NCBI GenBank assembly: GCA_021732215.1 | Contig: JAKFVL010000002.1 | Span: forward strand, 1-64,000 | From: Hyphomicrobiales bacterium | GTDB lineage: Bacteria; Pseudomonadota; Alphaproteobacteria; Rhizobiales; Xanthobacteraceae | Length of the DNA stretch: 64,000 bases | Direction of reading: 5' to 3' | Shown here: piece after piece, positions 1 through 8,618 of the stretch | Layout: each line of letters starts with the position of its first letter | Numbering within the stretch: the first letter of the stretch is position 1 | Translations under genes and position numbers: made by a program | The notes under the pieces: model-generated | Told to the model about the DNA's origin: nothing | The model's database searches: none | What the model saw: only the letters and a program-made list of their open reading frames with translations

Positions 1-15
1 AAAAAACCACTGCGT

Positions 16-119
16 GCGGAACGCCGGACGATGTTCGGCATCCGTGGTGACTTGGCTCGTGTGTTCAAACTCACTTTTACACACGAGGCTGCGGACGCAC
101 GATGCGTCCGGCGTTCCGC
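16..119. repeat. Inverted repeat, 15-bp arms
   Basis: The arms at 16-30 and 105-119 are exact reverse complements (GCGGAACGCCGGACG on the left) and are separated by 74 bases. The spacer has no convincing reading frame. It may be the edge of a larger element cut off by the window boundary. Seen directly; function unknown. Confidence 0.5.
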
Positions 120-263
120 GCGCCCTCATTGCGCGCGCTTGGGGTTTACCCCATTCGCGCAATCAAAGAGGGGAAGACGTTGGAAAGCGAGATCGGGAAT
201 ACGGCGCCCCCGCGCCGCAAACAACAGGGGTGATCAAACACGTCCGGAGAAGTCCAATGCACT

Positions 264-344
264 CGTCATTGCGAGCGGAGCGAAGCAATCCAGCCCCAGC
301 GCAAGAACTGGATTGCTTCGTCGGCTACGCCTCCTCGCAATGAC
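264..344. repeat. Palindromic intergenic repeat, CGTCATTGCGAG type
   Basis: The left arm begins CGTCATTGCGAGCG and carries GAAGCAATCCAG; the right arm carries CTGGATTGCTTCGTC and ends CTCGCAATGAC. The two arms can fold into a long imperfect hairpin. This is the familiar mosaic palindrome found in many copies between genes in Bradyrhizobium and relatives. It is not coding. Confidence 0.75.
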
Positions 345-359
345 ATCAATGCCCACCAC

Positions 360-469
360 CGTCATTCCGGGGCGACCGGAGGTCGAACCCGGAATCCAAC
401 GCCCCGCAAACTCTGAGCTCGCGGATAGGTGGATTCCGGATCAGCGCAAACGCGCTGTCCGGAATGACG
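360..469. repeat. Palindromic intergenic repeat, CGTCATTCCGG type
   Basis: A second family directly follows the first. The left end reads CGTCATTCCGGGG with CCCGGAATCCA, and the right end reads TGGATTCCGGAT with TCCGGAATGACG. The ends pair across about 40 bases of spacer. Together with the preceding palindrome and the inverted repeat at 16-119, it makes the first 500 bases a non-coding repeat patch. Confidence 0.75.
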
Positions 470-536
470 ATCAGGAGAAGCGCCGTGAAGGCGCTCCAGT
501 TACAGGCCCGGAATGATCATCAGGATTGACCGCGAA

Positions 537-573
537 AAAACGCCAAAAGAAAACGCCGCGAAATCGCGGCGTT
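537..573 (-). terminator. Rho-independent terminator of the alpha/beta hydrolase gene
   Basis: Read on the minus strand, a perfect 10-bp stem (arms 552-561 and 564-573, AACGCCGCGA / TCGCGGCGTT) is followed by T-rich sequence ending in a run of T (537-551). It lies 35 bases beyond the stop codon of the hydrolase gene. Confidence 0.8.
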
Positions 574-607
574 GGACGTCGGGACACGAACGATGAGAAG
601 CCGCGAA

Positions 608-1408
608 CTACTTCTTGCTGTCGGCGACCTTGGCAGGCGCGTCGTCATCGTTGTCGGCGAGGAACTGCCAGATCTTCTGCGCGATCTTCGCCTTGATGGT
701 GTCGGGTCCGCGATCGCTCATCTGGACGTGCTGGGCATCGTCCATCTTCACGACCTGGATGCCGGCCTTCTCGCAAGTCTCGTCATCGGGCACCACGCCC
801 GGATCCGGCTTCCAGTCGTTGGAGCGGATCGAGAGCACCTTCGCCTTGATGTTGGCGAGCAGCGGCACGCGCAGGTTATCCAGCGTGATGATTTTTTTGA
901 CCATCTCCGGATGCTGCATGGCAAAGAACATCGAGATGTCGCCGCCGTTGGAATGGCCGAGCAGCGTGATCTTCGAGAAATCGGCCTCGGGCTCGGTCTT
1001 CTTCAATTCCTGCAGCGCGTAGAGAATGTTCGCCACCGCACGCTCGTACATCGGCTTGCGGCCGACATAGGGATAGCCGACGTAGGACAGCGGCGCATCA
1101 CCTTCGATATCGTGCTGCAGGCTGACCACGAGATAGCCGCGCGCGGCGAGCACCTTGGTGAGGAATTTGTATTCCTTGTGCTTGACGGTGTAGCCGTGAT
1201 TGACGATCGCGACCGGCATCAGCTTGACGCCTGCTTTCGCTTTCGCTTCGGAAATGCGGTTGACGTAGATATCGGCTTCGATCGATCGCGCGCGCGACAC
1301 GTCGTAGAAGTTCACGTCCTCGTGGCGGATCAACGCGAACGAACTCGCGTACACCGCGCCGGCGGCGAGAACCAGAAACAGGCAAACCAGAAGAATTCCG
1401 CGCTTCAT
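608..1408 (-). CDS. Exported or membrane-anchored alpha/beta hydrolase
   Basis: A 266-residue protein with a hydrophobic N-terminal segment (residues 4-24) that should be a signal peptide or anchor, so it probably acts in the periplasm. The nucleophile elbow GHSNGG puts the likely catalytic Ser at 153; His227 near the C-terminus and an Asp such as D177 are plausible partners. The region IVNHGYT (69-74) resembles the oxyanion-hole HG motif of the fold. The substrate cannot be told; esterase or lipase-like activity is an inference. It is transcribed alone and has its own terminator. The C-terminus is charged and Asp/Lys rich. Confidence 0.8.
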   Translation of the reverse strand: MKRGILLVCLFLVLAAGAVYASSFALIRHEDVNFYDVSRARSIEADIYVNRISEAKAKAGVKLMPVAIVNHGYTVKHKEYKFLTKVLAARGYLVVSLQHDIEGDAPLSYVGYPYVGRKPMYERAVANILYALQELKKTEPEADFSKITLLGHSNGGDISMFFAMQHPEMVKKIITLDNLRVPLLANIKAKVLSIRSNDWKPDPGVVPDDETCEKAGIQVVKMDDAQHVQMSDRGPDTIKAKIAQKIWQFLADNDDDAPAKVADSKK

Positions 1409-1894
1409 CTGCGATCCTCGGAACGGTTACCTACGTATCGGGCAAAATCCAGAAAGAGATTCTGCAAGCCCGATGATTTTGAAATTCCCTGCTGGTGTCA
1501 AGGTATAGGTAACACCGGCGTGATCTTCAATAGACTCCAACGTCGCGCCCCCGTGAAAGTTGCGTCATGTGGCGGACCGAAGAACTCCCTCTTCTACGTA
1601 AGAGGCAATACTATATTACCAAGGCTGAATGGTCCCTGTACGACAGCAATCAGGTTGCACTGCACTCAAAGTCTTGCAAGCCGGGATGTGGGGCACCGCT
1701 TGCTTGCGACGCGGGCAGCTATTGGCAGCCGAGCCTTGAAATATCTCGCGAATCTGGACGACCCGGATCGAGGGCCGATCAAGCCGCTCAAGTCGCGCGC
1801 AATCTGCGCGGGGAATCGGCCAGCGGAGGTCGCTCCTGACATGGTTTTGGCGATAGCGGCGGGCGAAGCCTTGCCGGAATTGTCGGCGGTCTTC
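1409..1894. other. 486-bp intergenic stretch, no gene recognised
   Basis: It lies between two leftward genes, upstream of the hydrolase and downstream of mipZ. No open frame resembles a known family; the longest plus-strand frame here (90 codons) has no family resemblance. An 8-bp inverted pair GTTACCTA / TAGGTAAC sits near 1427 and 1505, close to the hydrolase start, and could be regulatory. The base composition is more AT-rich than the flanking genes. Confidence 0.4.
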
Positions 1895-2818
1895 TCAGGC
1901 CGTGATGATGTCGTGAACTTCCAGGGGCTTGTCGACCTGAGCAAACCATTCGGCGCGGGCTGCCGCACGGCGGCGGCCACGTTCGTCAAGCGGCAGCTTG
2001 AGCTGGCGCAGCAGGCCGGTGACTTCCTCGCGCGCCGTGACATGCGCCATGTTGGGTCGCGTTCCCAAAGTCGCTTCGTCGAGGTTGTCGAGCGCGGTCA
2101 GTCCGCGCGGAAACAGTTCGCGATACACCACGCGCTCGGCAAACCCGTCGATGGAGCGAAATCCGAGCCGGAAAGCGAGCTGCTTCAGCCCTTCGGCGAC
2201 AAGCTGCTTGTTGCGGGAGCCGAGCATGGACAGGCGATTGCGGACGACGATCCAGTCGGTCGTCGCCCCATCGAGCTGGCGGCGCTTGCGTCGCGCGTCG
2301 CGCACCATCGCGGAATAGTGGCTCTCGCCGGTGACGCCGAACGTCGCGGGATCGACTGTGCCGAGCACATCGAAATCGAGGAAGCTGTCATTGAGCGGAG
2401 TGACGAGCGTATCCGCCATCGAGTGCGCGAGGCGCATCAGGTAGCTGTCGGTGCCGGGCGTATCGATGACGATAAAATCGTGCGTGCGTTCGACTGCCGC
2501 GACCGCTTCCTGAAACTGGAGAAACTCGGAAGATTCGTTCTCCGCGATCTGCATCGTCTCGCCCAGCGAGATGCAGCAATGATGTGGCAGTTCGAGATCG
2601 AGGCCGGAGCGTTGCGCCCATGCGCGTCGGTTGCCAATGTAGCGGGTCAGGCTTTGCTGGCGGCAATCGAGATCGATGGTGGCAACGCGCTGGCCCGCCC
2701 TCAACAAAGCGACGGCGATATGGATGGCGGTGGTGGATTTGCCGGAACCGCCCTTTTCGTTGCCGAGCACGACGACGTGCGCGGTCCCCGGCTGTCCCTG
2801 ACTTGCCTGCAAAAGCAT
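1895..2818 (-). CDS. mipZ: Division-plane positioning ATPase MipZ (ParA/MinD superfamily)
   Basis: A 307-residue ParA-type ATPase that in alphaproteobacteria forms a gradient from the ParB-bound poles and blocks FtsZ assembly away from midcell. The deviant Walker A GNEKGGSGKST lies near residue 20, IDLDCRQ follows in the switch region, and the Walker B stretch is FIVIDTPG. The segments NDSFLDFDVLGTVDP and VVRNRLS match MipZ rather than chromosomal ParA. Start: the ATG at 2818 has AGGGGAG 5 bases upstream; the ATG at 2833 would overlap that ribosome-binding site and is less likely. panC is divergent on the right. Confidence 0.9.
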   Translation of the reverse strand: MLLQASQGQPGTAHVVVLGNEKGGSGKSTTAIHIAVALLRAGQRVATIDLDCRQQSLTRYIGNRRAWAQRSGLDLELPHHCCISLGETMQIAENESSEFLQFQEAVAAVERTHDFIVIDTPGTDSYLMRLAHSMADTLVTPLNDSFLDFDVLGTVDPATFGVTGESHYSAMVRDARRKRRQLDGATTDWIVVRNRLSMLGSRNKQLVAEGLKQLAFRLGFRSIDGFAERVVYRELFPRGLTALDNLDEATLGTRPNMAHVTAREEVTGLLRQLKLPLDERGRRRAAARAEWFAQVDKPLEVHDIITA

Positions 2819-3050
2819 GGCCACTCCCCTCATTCCATCTTCAAATCAGGAGCGGTCCCCGGTCAAGTTAAATGAGAATCCGATGGATCTTCATCATGAA
2901 TCTGAACGAACCTGATATCGATTGTGGCGGCCGATGCCGCGTTGGCTCCGGCATGCCGGCTTTGATAGAGTTAAACATGCGTCGCGCCGGCCAGTGGTCC
3001 GGTTCAGTCCGGTTTCCAAGGCCGATCCGAAAACCCGTCCCCGAGCAGTC

Positions 3051-3917
3051 ATGCCATTGAAGTCCACAGCACGGCGTCCGCGCGTCGCTCACACCCTGCC
3101 CGCCCTGCATCGTGCGATCGCGGAGCTACGCGGCCGGAACGCCTCGCTTGCGCTCGTGCCGACCATGGGCGCTCTCCATGACGGGCATTTGTCACTGGTC
3201 CGTTTGGCGCAGCGCCGCGCGAAGAAAGTTGTGGTTTCGATTTTCGTCAATCCGGCGCAGTTCGCCCCGCACGAAGACCTCTCGTCCTATCCCCGGACAT
3301 GGAAGGAAGATGTCGCGAAACTCACCGCCGAAGGCGTCGACCTGATCTGGAACCCGGCGGCCGCCATCATGTATCCCGATGGCTTCGCGACCAGGCTCGC
3401 GCCGGTGGGGCCGGCTGCGGCCGGTCTGGAAGATCGCATCCGGCCGCACTTTTTCGGCGGGGTTGCAACCGTGGTCTGCAAGCTGTTCACCCAGAGCCGG
3501 CCGGATGTCGCGATCTTCGGCGAAAAGGACTATCAGCAGTTGAAGGTGGTGACGCAGATGTCCCGCGACCTCGACCTGCGGGTCAAGGTGGTCGGCGCGC
3601 CGGTGGTGCGCGAACGTGACGGGCTCGCGATGTCGTCGCGCAACGTCTACCTCTCGCCCGAGCACCGGGCGGCGGCGCCGGTCCTGTTCAAGGTCTTGAA
3701 GGCGTGCGCGGCGCGGCTGCGGGCGGGCGAGGCTCTCGCCGGCGTGCTGCGCGATGGAACCAGCGAGGTGACCAATGCCGGTTTTGCGCTGGACTATCTG
3801 GAAGCGCGGCATGCGGAGACATTGGCGCCGGTCGCAGCATCGAGCGAGGGCCCGATGCGGCTCCTGATCGCAGCCAGGATCGGCTCGACCCGTCTGATCG
3901 ACAACGTGAAGGTCTGA
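3051..3917 (+). CDS. panC: Pantothenate synthetase
   Basis: A 288-residue cytoplasmic enzyme that condenses D-pantoate and beta-alanine using ATP, the last step to vitamin B5. Recognised by [13 protein letters not shown] (residues 38-50, the His-x-x-His nucleotide site), [16 protein letters not shown] and MSSRN. Its length is normal for the family. The start chosen is the ATG at 3051; a longer upstream frame begins at 2922 but its extra 43 residues do not resemble PanC. The sequence around the stop codon is duplicated in tandem (see the repeat at 3906). panB is not in the window. Confidence 0.95.
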   Translation: MPLKSTARRPRVAHTLPALHRAIAELRGRNASLALVPTMGALHDGHLSLVRLAQRRAKKVVVSIFVNPAQFAPHEDLSSYPRTWKEDVAKLTAEGVDLIWNPAAAIMYPDGFATRLAPVGPAAAGLEDRIRPHFFGGVATVVCKLFTQSRPDVAIFGEKDYQQLKVVTQMSRDLDLRVKVVGAPVVRERDGLAMSSRNVYLSPEHRAAAPVLFKVLKACAARLRAGEALAGVLRDGTSEVTNAGFALDYLEARHAETLAPVAASSEGPMRLLIAARIGSTRLIDNVKV

Positions 3918-3953
3918 GAACGTGAAGGTCTGAGAATGTGAAAGGCTGAAGCG
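3906..3953 (+). repeat. 16-nt tandem repeat across the panC stop codon
   Basis: Three adjoining 16-nt units begin at 3906, 3922 and 3938: GTGAAGGTCTGAGAAC, GTGAAGGTCTGAGAAT and the diverged GTGAAAGGCTGAAGCG. The first unit holds the last codons and the stop of panC; the others are untranslated echoes of it. It looks like a local slippage duplication. Confidence 0.85.
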
Positions 3954-3980
3954 AGGGTCGGAGCAACCGGCGGCGGGCCG

Positions 3981-4418
3981 CTAGAGCAAACCGAGGTCCC
4001 GCAGTTCCCGCCGCAGATGTTCAGGCATCGCCTGTGCTCCCTTGGCCGCTTTACCAAGGTCGGGCGGCGCATCCTTCTCGGTCAGATAACGCCATCCCTG
4101 AAACGGCCGCATCGGCCGGGGCACGACCGGGACGAACTTCGGCATCATCACCAGCCGGCAACGTCCGATTCCATCCTTGTCGCGGAACGGCTCGATGGCG
4201 ATCAGCTTTTCGCGGACCGCGATCTGCCCCTTGATTACCCAATAGATCGAACCGCCATCGAGCAATTCCTCGTCGCGCTTCGGCGTCATGCGGGTGACAT
4301 GGATATGGTGTGGCGGCGATCCCTTGGCCTTGGCGTTTTTGATGCGCTCCGAAACCCACCCGCGCAAATCCGCGATCGATTCCGCACCGACAGAGAGCTT
4401 GATCAGATGCAACGCCAT
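3981..4418 (-). CDS. DUF1489 family protein
   Basis: A 145-residue cytoplasmic protein whose start MALHLIKLSVG and overall pattern (HHIHVTRMTPKR, GSIYWVIKG, PRPMRPFQGWRYL) match the DUF1489 family of alphaproteobacteria, which has no established function. The ATG at 4418 fits the family start; the frame stays open upstream to 4505, but that extra part does not match. It is convergent with panC. Confidence 0.85.
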   Translation of the reverse strand: MALHLIKLSVGAESIADLRGWVSERIKNAKAKGSPPHHIHVTRMTPKRDEELLDGGSIYWVIKGQIAVREKLIAIEPFRDKDGIGRCRLVMMPKFVPVVPRPMRPFQGWRYLTEKDAPPDLGKAAKGAQAMPEHLRRELRDLGLL

Positions 4419-4473
4419 CGAAGAACAACCACCGACACCAACCGACGTAGGCACCAACCGATGCCAGCAGCGG

Positions 4474-5484
4474 TCAGTTATCGTCAGCCTCGACCGGCGG
4501 CGCAAGCTGCACCGGCCCAGTTGTCCGCTGTTGTTTTGGTGATGGCTGCTTCTTGGCCGCAGCAGGAGGGGACGACGCAGTGGTTGTCGATGCCTGACGT
4601 GGCGGCGGAGACGGCTGCTGAACGGCGGCGGCTGGCGGCGGCGCGGCTGGTGCAGGGTTGCGAGGAGCAGGCGCAGCAGCCTGTGGGGCGGCAGGAGACG
4701 GCGCTGGTGGTTCGGTACCCATGATATTGACAGGTGGGATTGAGGCGGCGGTCGGGAATTCCACCGTGCTCGGCCGTCCGGTCGGGGCTACGGCAGGAAC
4801 ACCGGCAAGAGCCGTGGAAGGAGTCGAGGCAACAGACGGTTGAGATACCCAGTTCGCCGTGTAGCGACCCACCAAACCTTCATAGGTGCCTTCAGCCATA
4901 TTCGTAGACACTTGCCTCCAGTTCGACAGCGAACGGAACATATCGCACGCGGTCGGGCTGCACTTCTCTCGGGTCAGCAACACCTGCGCGACAAATCCAT
5001 AACGATCGCGTTCAATGACCCGGCGCAGCGCTGCCAATTCCGGCGTCATGACCTTGCTCGCCGCGACCGTATCGCCGAGCGCGGTAAGGCGCGATATCTG
5101 ATTGGCAGTGTAGGACACCCCCGCCGCCGCTGAGTCGGCGGACGCAAACAGAGCGCGTTCACAGGCAGCCTCGACACTGTCTCCAGCGAGGCCATCAAGA
5201 CATGACAATGCAGGCAGCGTCATCATCGGCTGCTGGATCGATTGGCTGCCGGCAACAACAGTCCTGTTGCTATCGCCAAATCCGCGCAGCCCCGATGCAA
5301 CGGCAACCGCGATCGCCAGCAGCGTGATCACGGCGAGTGCGCCGTTCGCCATGGATTTCTCGGCGCGAAGAAGCGTAACGAGCAGCACAAGCGCAAAGAA
5401 GACGCCGGCAATCAGCGTCGCCCACATCGGAAACGTTGGCGAACGCCAAACTTGATCGAGTGATGCGGCCCAGGCCCAATTCAT
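4474..5484 (-). CDS. Unrecognised membrane protein with Pro/Ala-rich C-terminal half
   Basis: A 336-residue protein of no family I recognise. Two transmembrane segments lie near the N-terminus (about 20-40 and 46-66), followed by a globular part with four or five Cys (ALSCLDGL, EAACERAL, KCSPTACDMF), then a roughly 110-residue low-complexity tail rich in Pro, Ala, Ser and Gln. The start at 5484 has AAGGG nine bases upstream; the frame is open to 5574, and that longer form would overlap the next gene. The tail is likely disordered. Conserved hypothetical; localisation is an inference. Confidence 0.65.
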   Translation of the reverse strand: MNWAWAASLDQVWRSPTFPMWATLIAGVFFALVLLVTLLRAEKSMANGALAVITLLAIAVAVASGLRGFGDSNRTVVAGSQSIQQPMMTLPALSCLDGLAGDSVEAACERALFASADSAAAGVSYTANQISRLTALGDTVAASKVMTPELAALRRVIERDRYGFVAQVLLTREKCSPTACDMFRSLSNWRQVSTNMAEGTYEGLVGRYTANWVSQPSVASTPSTALAGVPAVAPTGRPSTVEFPTAASIPPVNIMGTEPPAPSPAAPQAAAPAPRNPAPAAPPPAAAVQQPSPPPRQASTTTASSPPAAAKKQPSPKQQRTTGPVQLAPPVEADDN

Positions 5485-5570
5485 GTGAGGCATCCCTTTG
5501 TGGCGACCGAACGGTCCTGTTGAACCGGTCTGCTGGCTGGCGGGCGAATCTGCACAATCCGCAGCAGAGG

Positions 5571-5765
5571 TCACACCACGTGAAGTTGGCTTTCTTTAGC
5601 CACACGTTCGAATGTTTCGATTTCGCTCTTGATGCGATACTGACAATCGTCGCCGTCCGTCGGCAGCAGGCGGATCACCTCATAGGTTCCGCTGGCGGCT
5701 GGACGCGATACATTGCTGGCAGTGAAATAGACCGTGTCACCCACGACAAACCTGTGTTTCAACAC
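5571..5765 (-). CDS. Small conserved hypothetical protein
   Basis: A 64-residue protein with no signal or membrane segment. The pattern FVVGDTVYFTASN, GTYEVIRLLPTDGDD and YRIKSEIETFERVAKESQL is that of a short beta-rich conserved protein seen in many copies in Bradyrhizobium-type genomes, where it is annotated only as hypothetical. It lies just upstream of the Pro-rich membrane protein gene in the same direction, so the two could be cotranscribed. Family recognition is from memory and has moderate certainty. Confidence 0.7.
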   Translation of the reverse strand: MLKHRFVVGDTVYFTASNVSRPAASGTYEVIRLLPTDGDDCQYRIKSEIETFERVAKESQLHVV

Positions 5766-5944
5766 CCTGCTCCATCACGCAAAACGATGAATGCCGACTG
5801 CAGTTGTCCCGCTGCATCGACCGGCTGACGCCCTCACAACTGATAGCACAGAGCGCCATGTTTCGCCAGCCGTTTGAGGGGCGAGAAAGTCAGGATTCAG
5901 CAAGGACTTCATAATGATAGAGAGTAAATCGGTCTCGTATCCGG

Positions 5945-6604
5945 TCAATCGTCTTCAAACTTGTCGATCACCCAGGTTTCGGACAAACCGGCATCCGTCC
6001 AGGCCTTGAAGGCTGGGTGAGCCTGCATCGCCGCCATGTAATCGCGCGCCAAATGATCGACGCCGATCGCATAAGTTCGGAACCGATGGACCACGGGCGC
6101 ATACATGGCGTCCGCAGCACTGAATGCACCGAACAGATACGGCCCGCCCTGCCCGTGGCGGGTCCGGCATTCTTTCCAGATGTCTTGAATGCGGGCGATG
6201 TTGGCGAGCGTCTCGTCCGAAAGCGACGGTTTGGCTCGCACCGGACGGCGCAGGTTCATTCCGCATTCGTTGCGGAGTGCGACGAAGCCAGAGTGCATTT
6301 CCGCTGAAACGGCCCGCGCATGCGCCCGCGCAGCGCGATCGTCAGGCCACAGCTTTGACTCGGGAAATTTTTCGGCCACGTATTCAATGATGGCGAGCGA
6401 ATCCCACACCGTGACATCGCCGTCGATCAATACGGGCACCTTGCCCGACGGCGTGAATTCGCGAATACGACGTGTGCTGTCGTCGCCGGTATAGAGCGGG
6501 ATCACAATCTCGTCGAATGTGACGCCGGCGGCACGGAGCGCCAGCCAAGGGCGCATCGACCATGACGAATAGTTCTTGTTGCCGATCACAAGTGTCAGAG
6601 ACAT
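5945..6604 (-). CDS. Glutathione S-transferase family protein
   Basis: A 219-residue cytoplasmic protein. The thioredoxin-like N-terminal domain (1-80) has YSSWSMRPWLALR at the usual glutathione-site position, the cis-Pro element GKVPVLIDGD, and DSLAIIEYVAEKFP, the Ser-bearing gamma-glutamyl binding motif. The helical C-terminal domain follows. Length is normal. The natural substrate is not predictable. It is transcribed alone and divergent from the DUF599 gene. Confidence 0.88.
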   Translation of the reverse strand: MSLTLVIGNKNYSSWSMRPWLALRAAGVTFDEIVIPLYTGDDSTRRIREFTPSGKVPVLIDGDVTVWDSLAIIEYVAEKFPESKLWPDDRAARAHARAVSAEMHSGFVALRNECGMNLRRPVRAKPSLSDETLANIARIQDIWKECRTRHGQGGPYLFGAFSAADAMYAPVVHRFRTYAIGVDHLARDYMAAMQAHPAFKAWTDAGLSETWVIDKFEDD

Positions 6605-6738
6605 CGCTCAGGCTCCGGTTCGGCGCAGATATGCCTGAAGGTGCCCGCTCGATCAATCTTCAGAGCGATGCGCGTTTGCGGTATGCGCATCAACGACGCA
6701 AACAACCGCCGGACACCGACTCAGTGTAGGGTCGATCG

Positions 6739-7419
6739 ATGAATCCGTTCACCACCGCCGACCTGATCGCATTTGGCTTCTTCGCACTCGCGTGGGCCAT
6801 CTACGCCGTCACGCTGGAACGAACCAGCTATGGGCGCAAAAGCCTCAATGTGCGCATGCATATTTACCGCGAGGTGTGGATGCGGCGGATGCTAGGCCGC
6901 GAGATGCGCATGGTCGACATGCAGATCATGGCGTCGCTTCAGAACGGAACCGCGTTCTTTGCTTCCACCACATTGCTGGCGATCGGCGGCGCGCTCACCC
7001 TGCTGCGCGCGACCGAAGAAGTGCTGACCGTGATGGCGACGCTGCCGTTCGGTATTCGGCCCTCGCCCACCCTCTGGGAAATCAAGTGCATCGGGCTGGT
7101 GCTGATCTTCGTCTATGCGTTCTTCAAGTTCGCGTGGTCTTACCGGCTCTTCAACTACGTTTCGATTTTGCTCGGCGCGACGCCTTACGCTGACAAAAGC
7201 GACACGCCGGAAGCCGAAACCCATATCATGCGCACCACACGGCTGTTCCAGTCCGCCGGCCATCACTTCAACCGCGGCCAGCGTGGTTTCTTTTTCGCAC
7301 TCGGGTACCTGGGCTGGTTCATCAGCCCTTGGGTTTTGATCGCAACGACATCGGCAGTCGTCATCGTGATGTGGCGCCGGCAATATGCCTCCGATGCGTG
7401 GCGTGCGATGACCGGCTAG
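6739..7419 (+). CDS. DUF599 family inner-membrane protein
   Basis: A 226-residue protein with about four transmembrane segments (near 8-25, 70-90, 112-132 and 185-210). MRRMLGREMRMVDMQIMASLQNGTAFF and the later RGQRGFFFALGYLGWF are characteristic of DUF599, whose function is unknown. The downstream DUF3253 gene starts 48 bases after its stop and may be cotranscribed. Confidence 0.85.
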   Translation: MNPFTTADLIAFGFFALAWAIYAVTLERTSYGRKSLNVRMHIYREVWMRRMLGREMRMVDMQIMASLQNGTAFFASTTLLAIGGALTLLRATEEVLTVMATLPFGIRPSPTLWEIKCIGLVLIFVYAFFKFAWSYRLFNYVSILLGATPYADKSDTPEAETHIMRTTRLFQSAGHHFNRGQRGFFFALGYLGWFISPWVLIATTSAVVIVMWRRQYASDAWRAMTG

Positions 7420-7467
7420 CTGTTGCTGACCCTTGCGGTCTGGCGTGCGTTGCTTCAAGGCAGACGG

Positions 7468-7740
7468 ATGACCAGCAACGATTCGTCGCCCGATGCCCGT
7501 CCACTCGACCGCGCCATTATTGAAACCCTCACCCAGGCCGGCGGAAAGACGCTGAGCGCCCCCGAAATCGCACAGACGATCACCGGCGATCCGGCCTGGC
7601 ATGATCTGCTAGCGCCAATCCGCCGCGAAGCTGTTGTGCTCGCGCAAGCGGGGCGGCTCGTCATCTATCGCAAAGGGAAGCCGGCCGACCCAAACGATTT
7701 TCGCGGCGTCTACCGGCTTGGGTTACCGCGTCACGACTGA
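7468..7740 (+). CDS. DUF3253 family protein
   Basis: A 90-residue soluble protein. The arrangement IIETLTQAGGKTLSAPEIAQ, then RREAVVLAQAGRLVIYRKGKP and FRGVYRLGLP, is that of DUF3253, a short winged-helix-like family of unknown role. The start at 7468 removes an upstream leader (frame open from 7423) with no family match; its ribosome site (CAAGG) is weak. The last 18 bases overlap the end of the convergent YdcF-type gene. Confidence 0.75.
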   Translation: MTSNDSSPDARPLDRAIIETLTQAGGKTLSAPEIAQTITGDPAWHDLLAPIRREAVVLAQAGRLVIYRKGKPADPNDFRGVYRLGLPRHD

Positions 7741-8535
7741 GCGCGGGCCTGGAAAAAGCTCGCTGCTTCGCTTTGTCAGCCAGTACGCGATCAGCCCGAT
7801 CCACTCGTGCACCGCGACGTCGGTGCGCGCGAGGCCGCCGCTGATCGCATCGAATGGCAACGCCGCATCGACCCAGCCCCGCGTGCGCCAGTCGACTGGA
7901 TAGGCCTCGATCTCGAATCCCGCCGCACGGAAGGCGCCAATTGAGCGCGGCATGTGGAATGCCGAAGTCACCAGAAGCCAGCGCTCCGATGGTTTCGGCA
8001 TCAGCATTTGCTTTGTAAAGATCGCATTCTCGGCGGTGTTGCGCGACATTCCCTCCAGCACGATGCGGCTGCGCTCGACGCCGAACTGTTCAAGCAGGCG
8101 CTCGGCAACTGGCGCCTCGGACGGCGAGTCCGGGACCAGGCTCCCGCTGCCGCCGCTGAATACGATCTTTGCAGCTGGAAACCGGCGCGCCAGTGCGAGC
8201 ATGGTCAAAACACGTTCAGCGGCCGAATCCAATTCAAGCGAGCCTCGAACATCTGACACCTCCGCATTGATCGCGCCGCCGAGCACGATCACACCGTCGG
8301 GATCGCGCCCATCGCTCTGCCAGGCCGGGAAACGCTCGGTCAACGGCAACAGCAAAAGGCTGCCCACCGGCGAGAAACCGAACAAAAGCAGCAGCGCAAC
8401 GCCCGTGATCAGACAACGCGACGCGACGCGCCGCCGGCGGATCAGATGCAGCAGGATCCCGACGACACAGATTGACGCGATCGCGTTTGAGGGTGTCGCG
8501 AAGAAACCGAGGACTTTGGAAATCACGAAAAACAT
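7723..8535 (-). CDS. YdcF/ElyC-type DUF218 membrane protein
   Basis: A 270-residue protein with two N-terminal transmembrane helices (about 8-32 and 42-62) and a periplasmic DUF218 domain. GVIVLGGAIN, IVFSGGSGSL, EGMSRNTAENA and LLVTSAFHMPRSIGAFRAAG are the signature stretches of this domain. In E. coli the relative ElyC (YcbC) is linked to envelope biogenesis; YdcF itself binds S-adenosylmethionine. The exact role here is inferred only at family level. Confidence 0.88.
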   Translation of the reverse strand: MFFVISKVLGFFATPSNAIASICVVGILLHLIRRRRVASRCLITGVALLLLFGFSPVGSLLLLPLTERFPAWQSDGRDPDGVIVLGGAINAEVSDVRGSLELDSAAERVLTMLALARRFPAAKIVFSGGSGSLVPDSPSEAPVAERLLEQFGVERSRIVLEGMSRNTAENAIFTKQMLMPKPSERWLLVTSAFHMPRSIGAFRAAGFEIEAYPVDWRTRGWVDAALPFDAISGGLARTDVAVHEWIGLIAYWLTKRSSELFPGPRSVVTR

Positions 8536-8618
8536 GGGTCAGCCGTCAGATGCGACGGAACCTGCATGGGCCATCTGCCTGTCAAGATCAACCCGAGACC
8601 CCTGGATGACGCCACCGC

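Noticed and set aside
572-2875. 767-codon open frame on the plus strand
   Set aside because: It is the GC-rich shadow of the hydrolase and mipZ genes on the other strand; no recognisable domain and it spans two unrelated genes.
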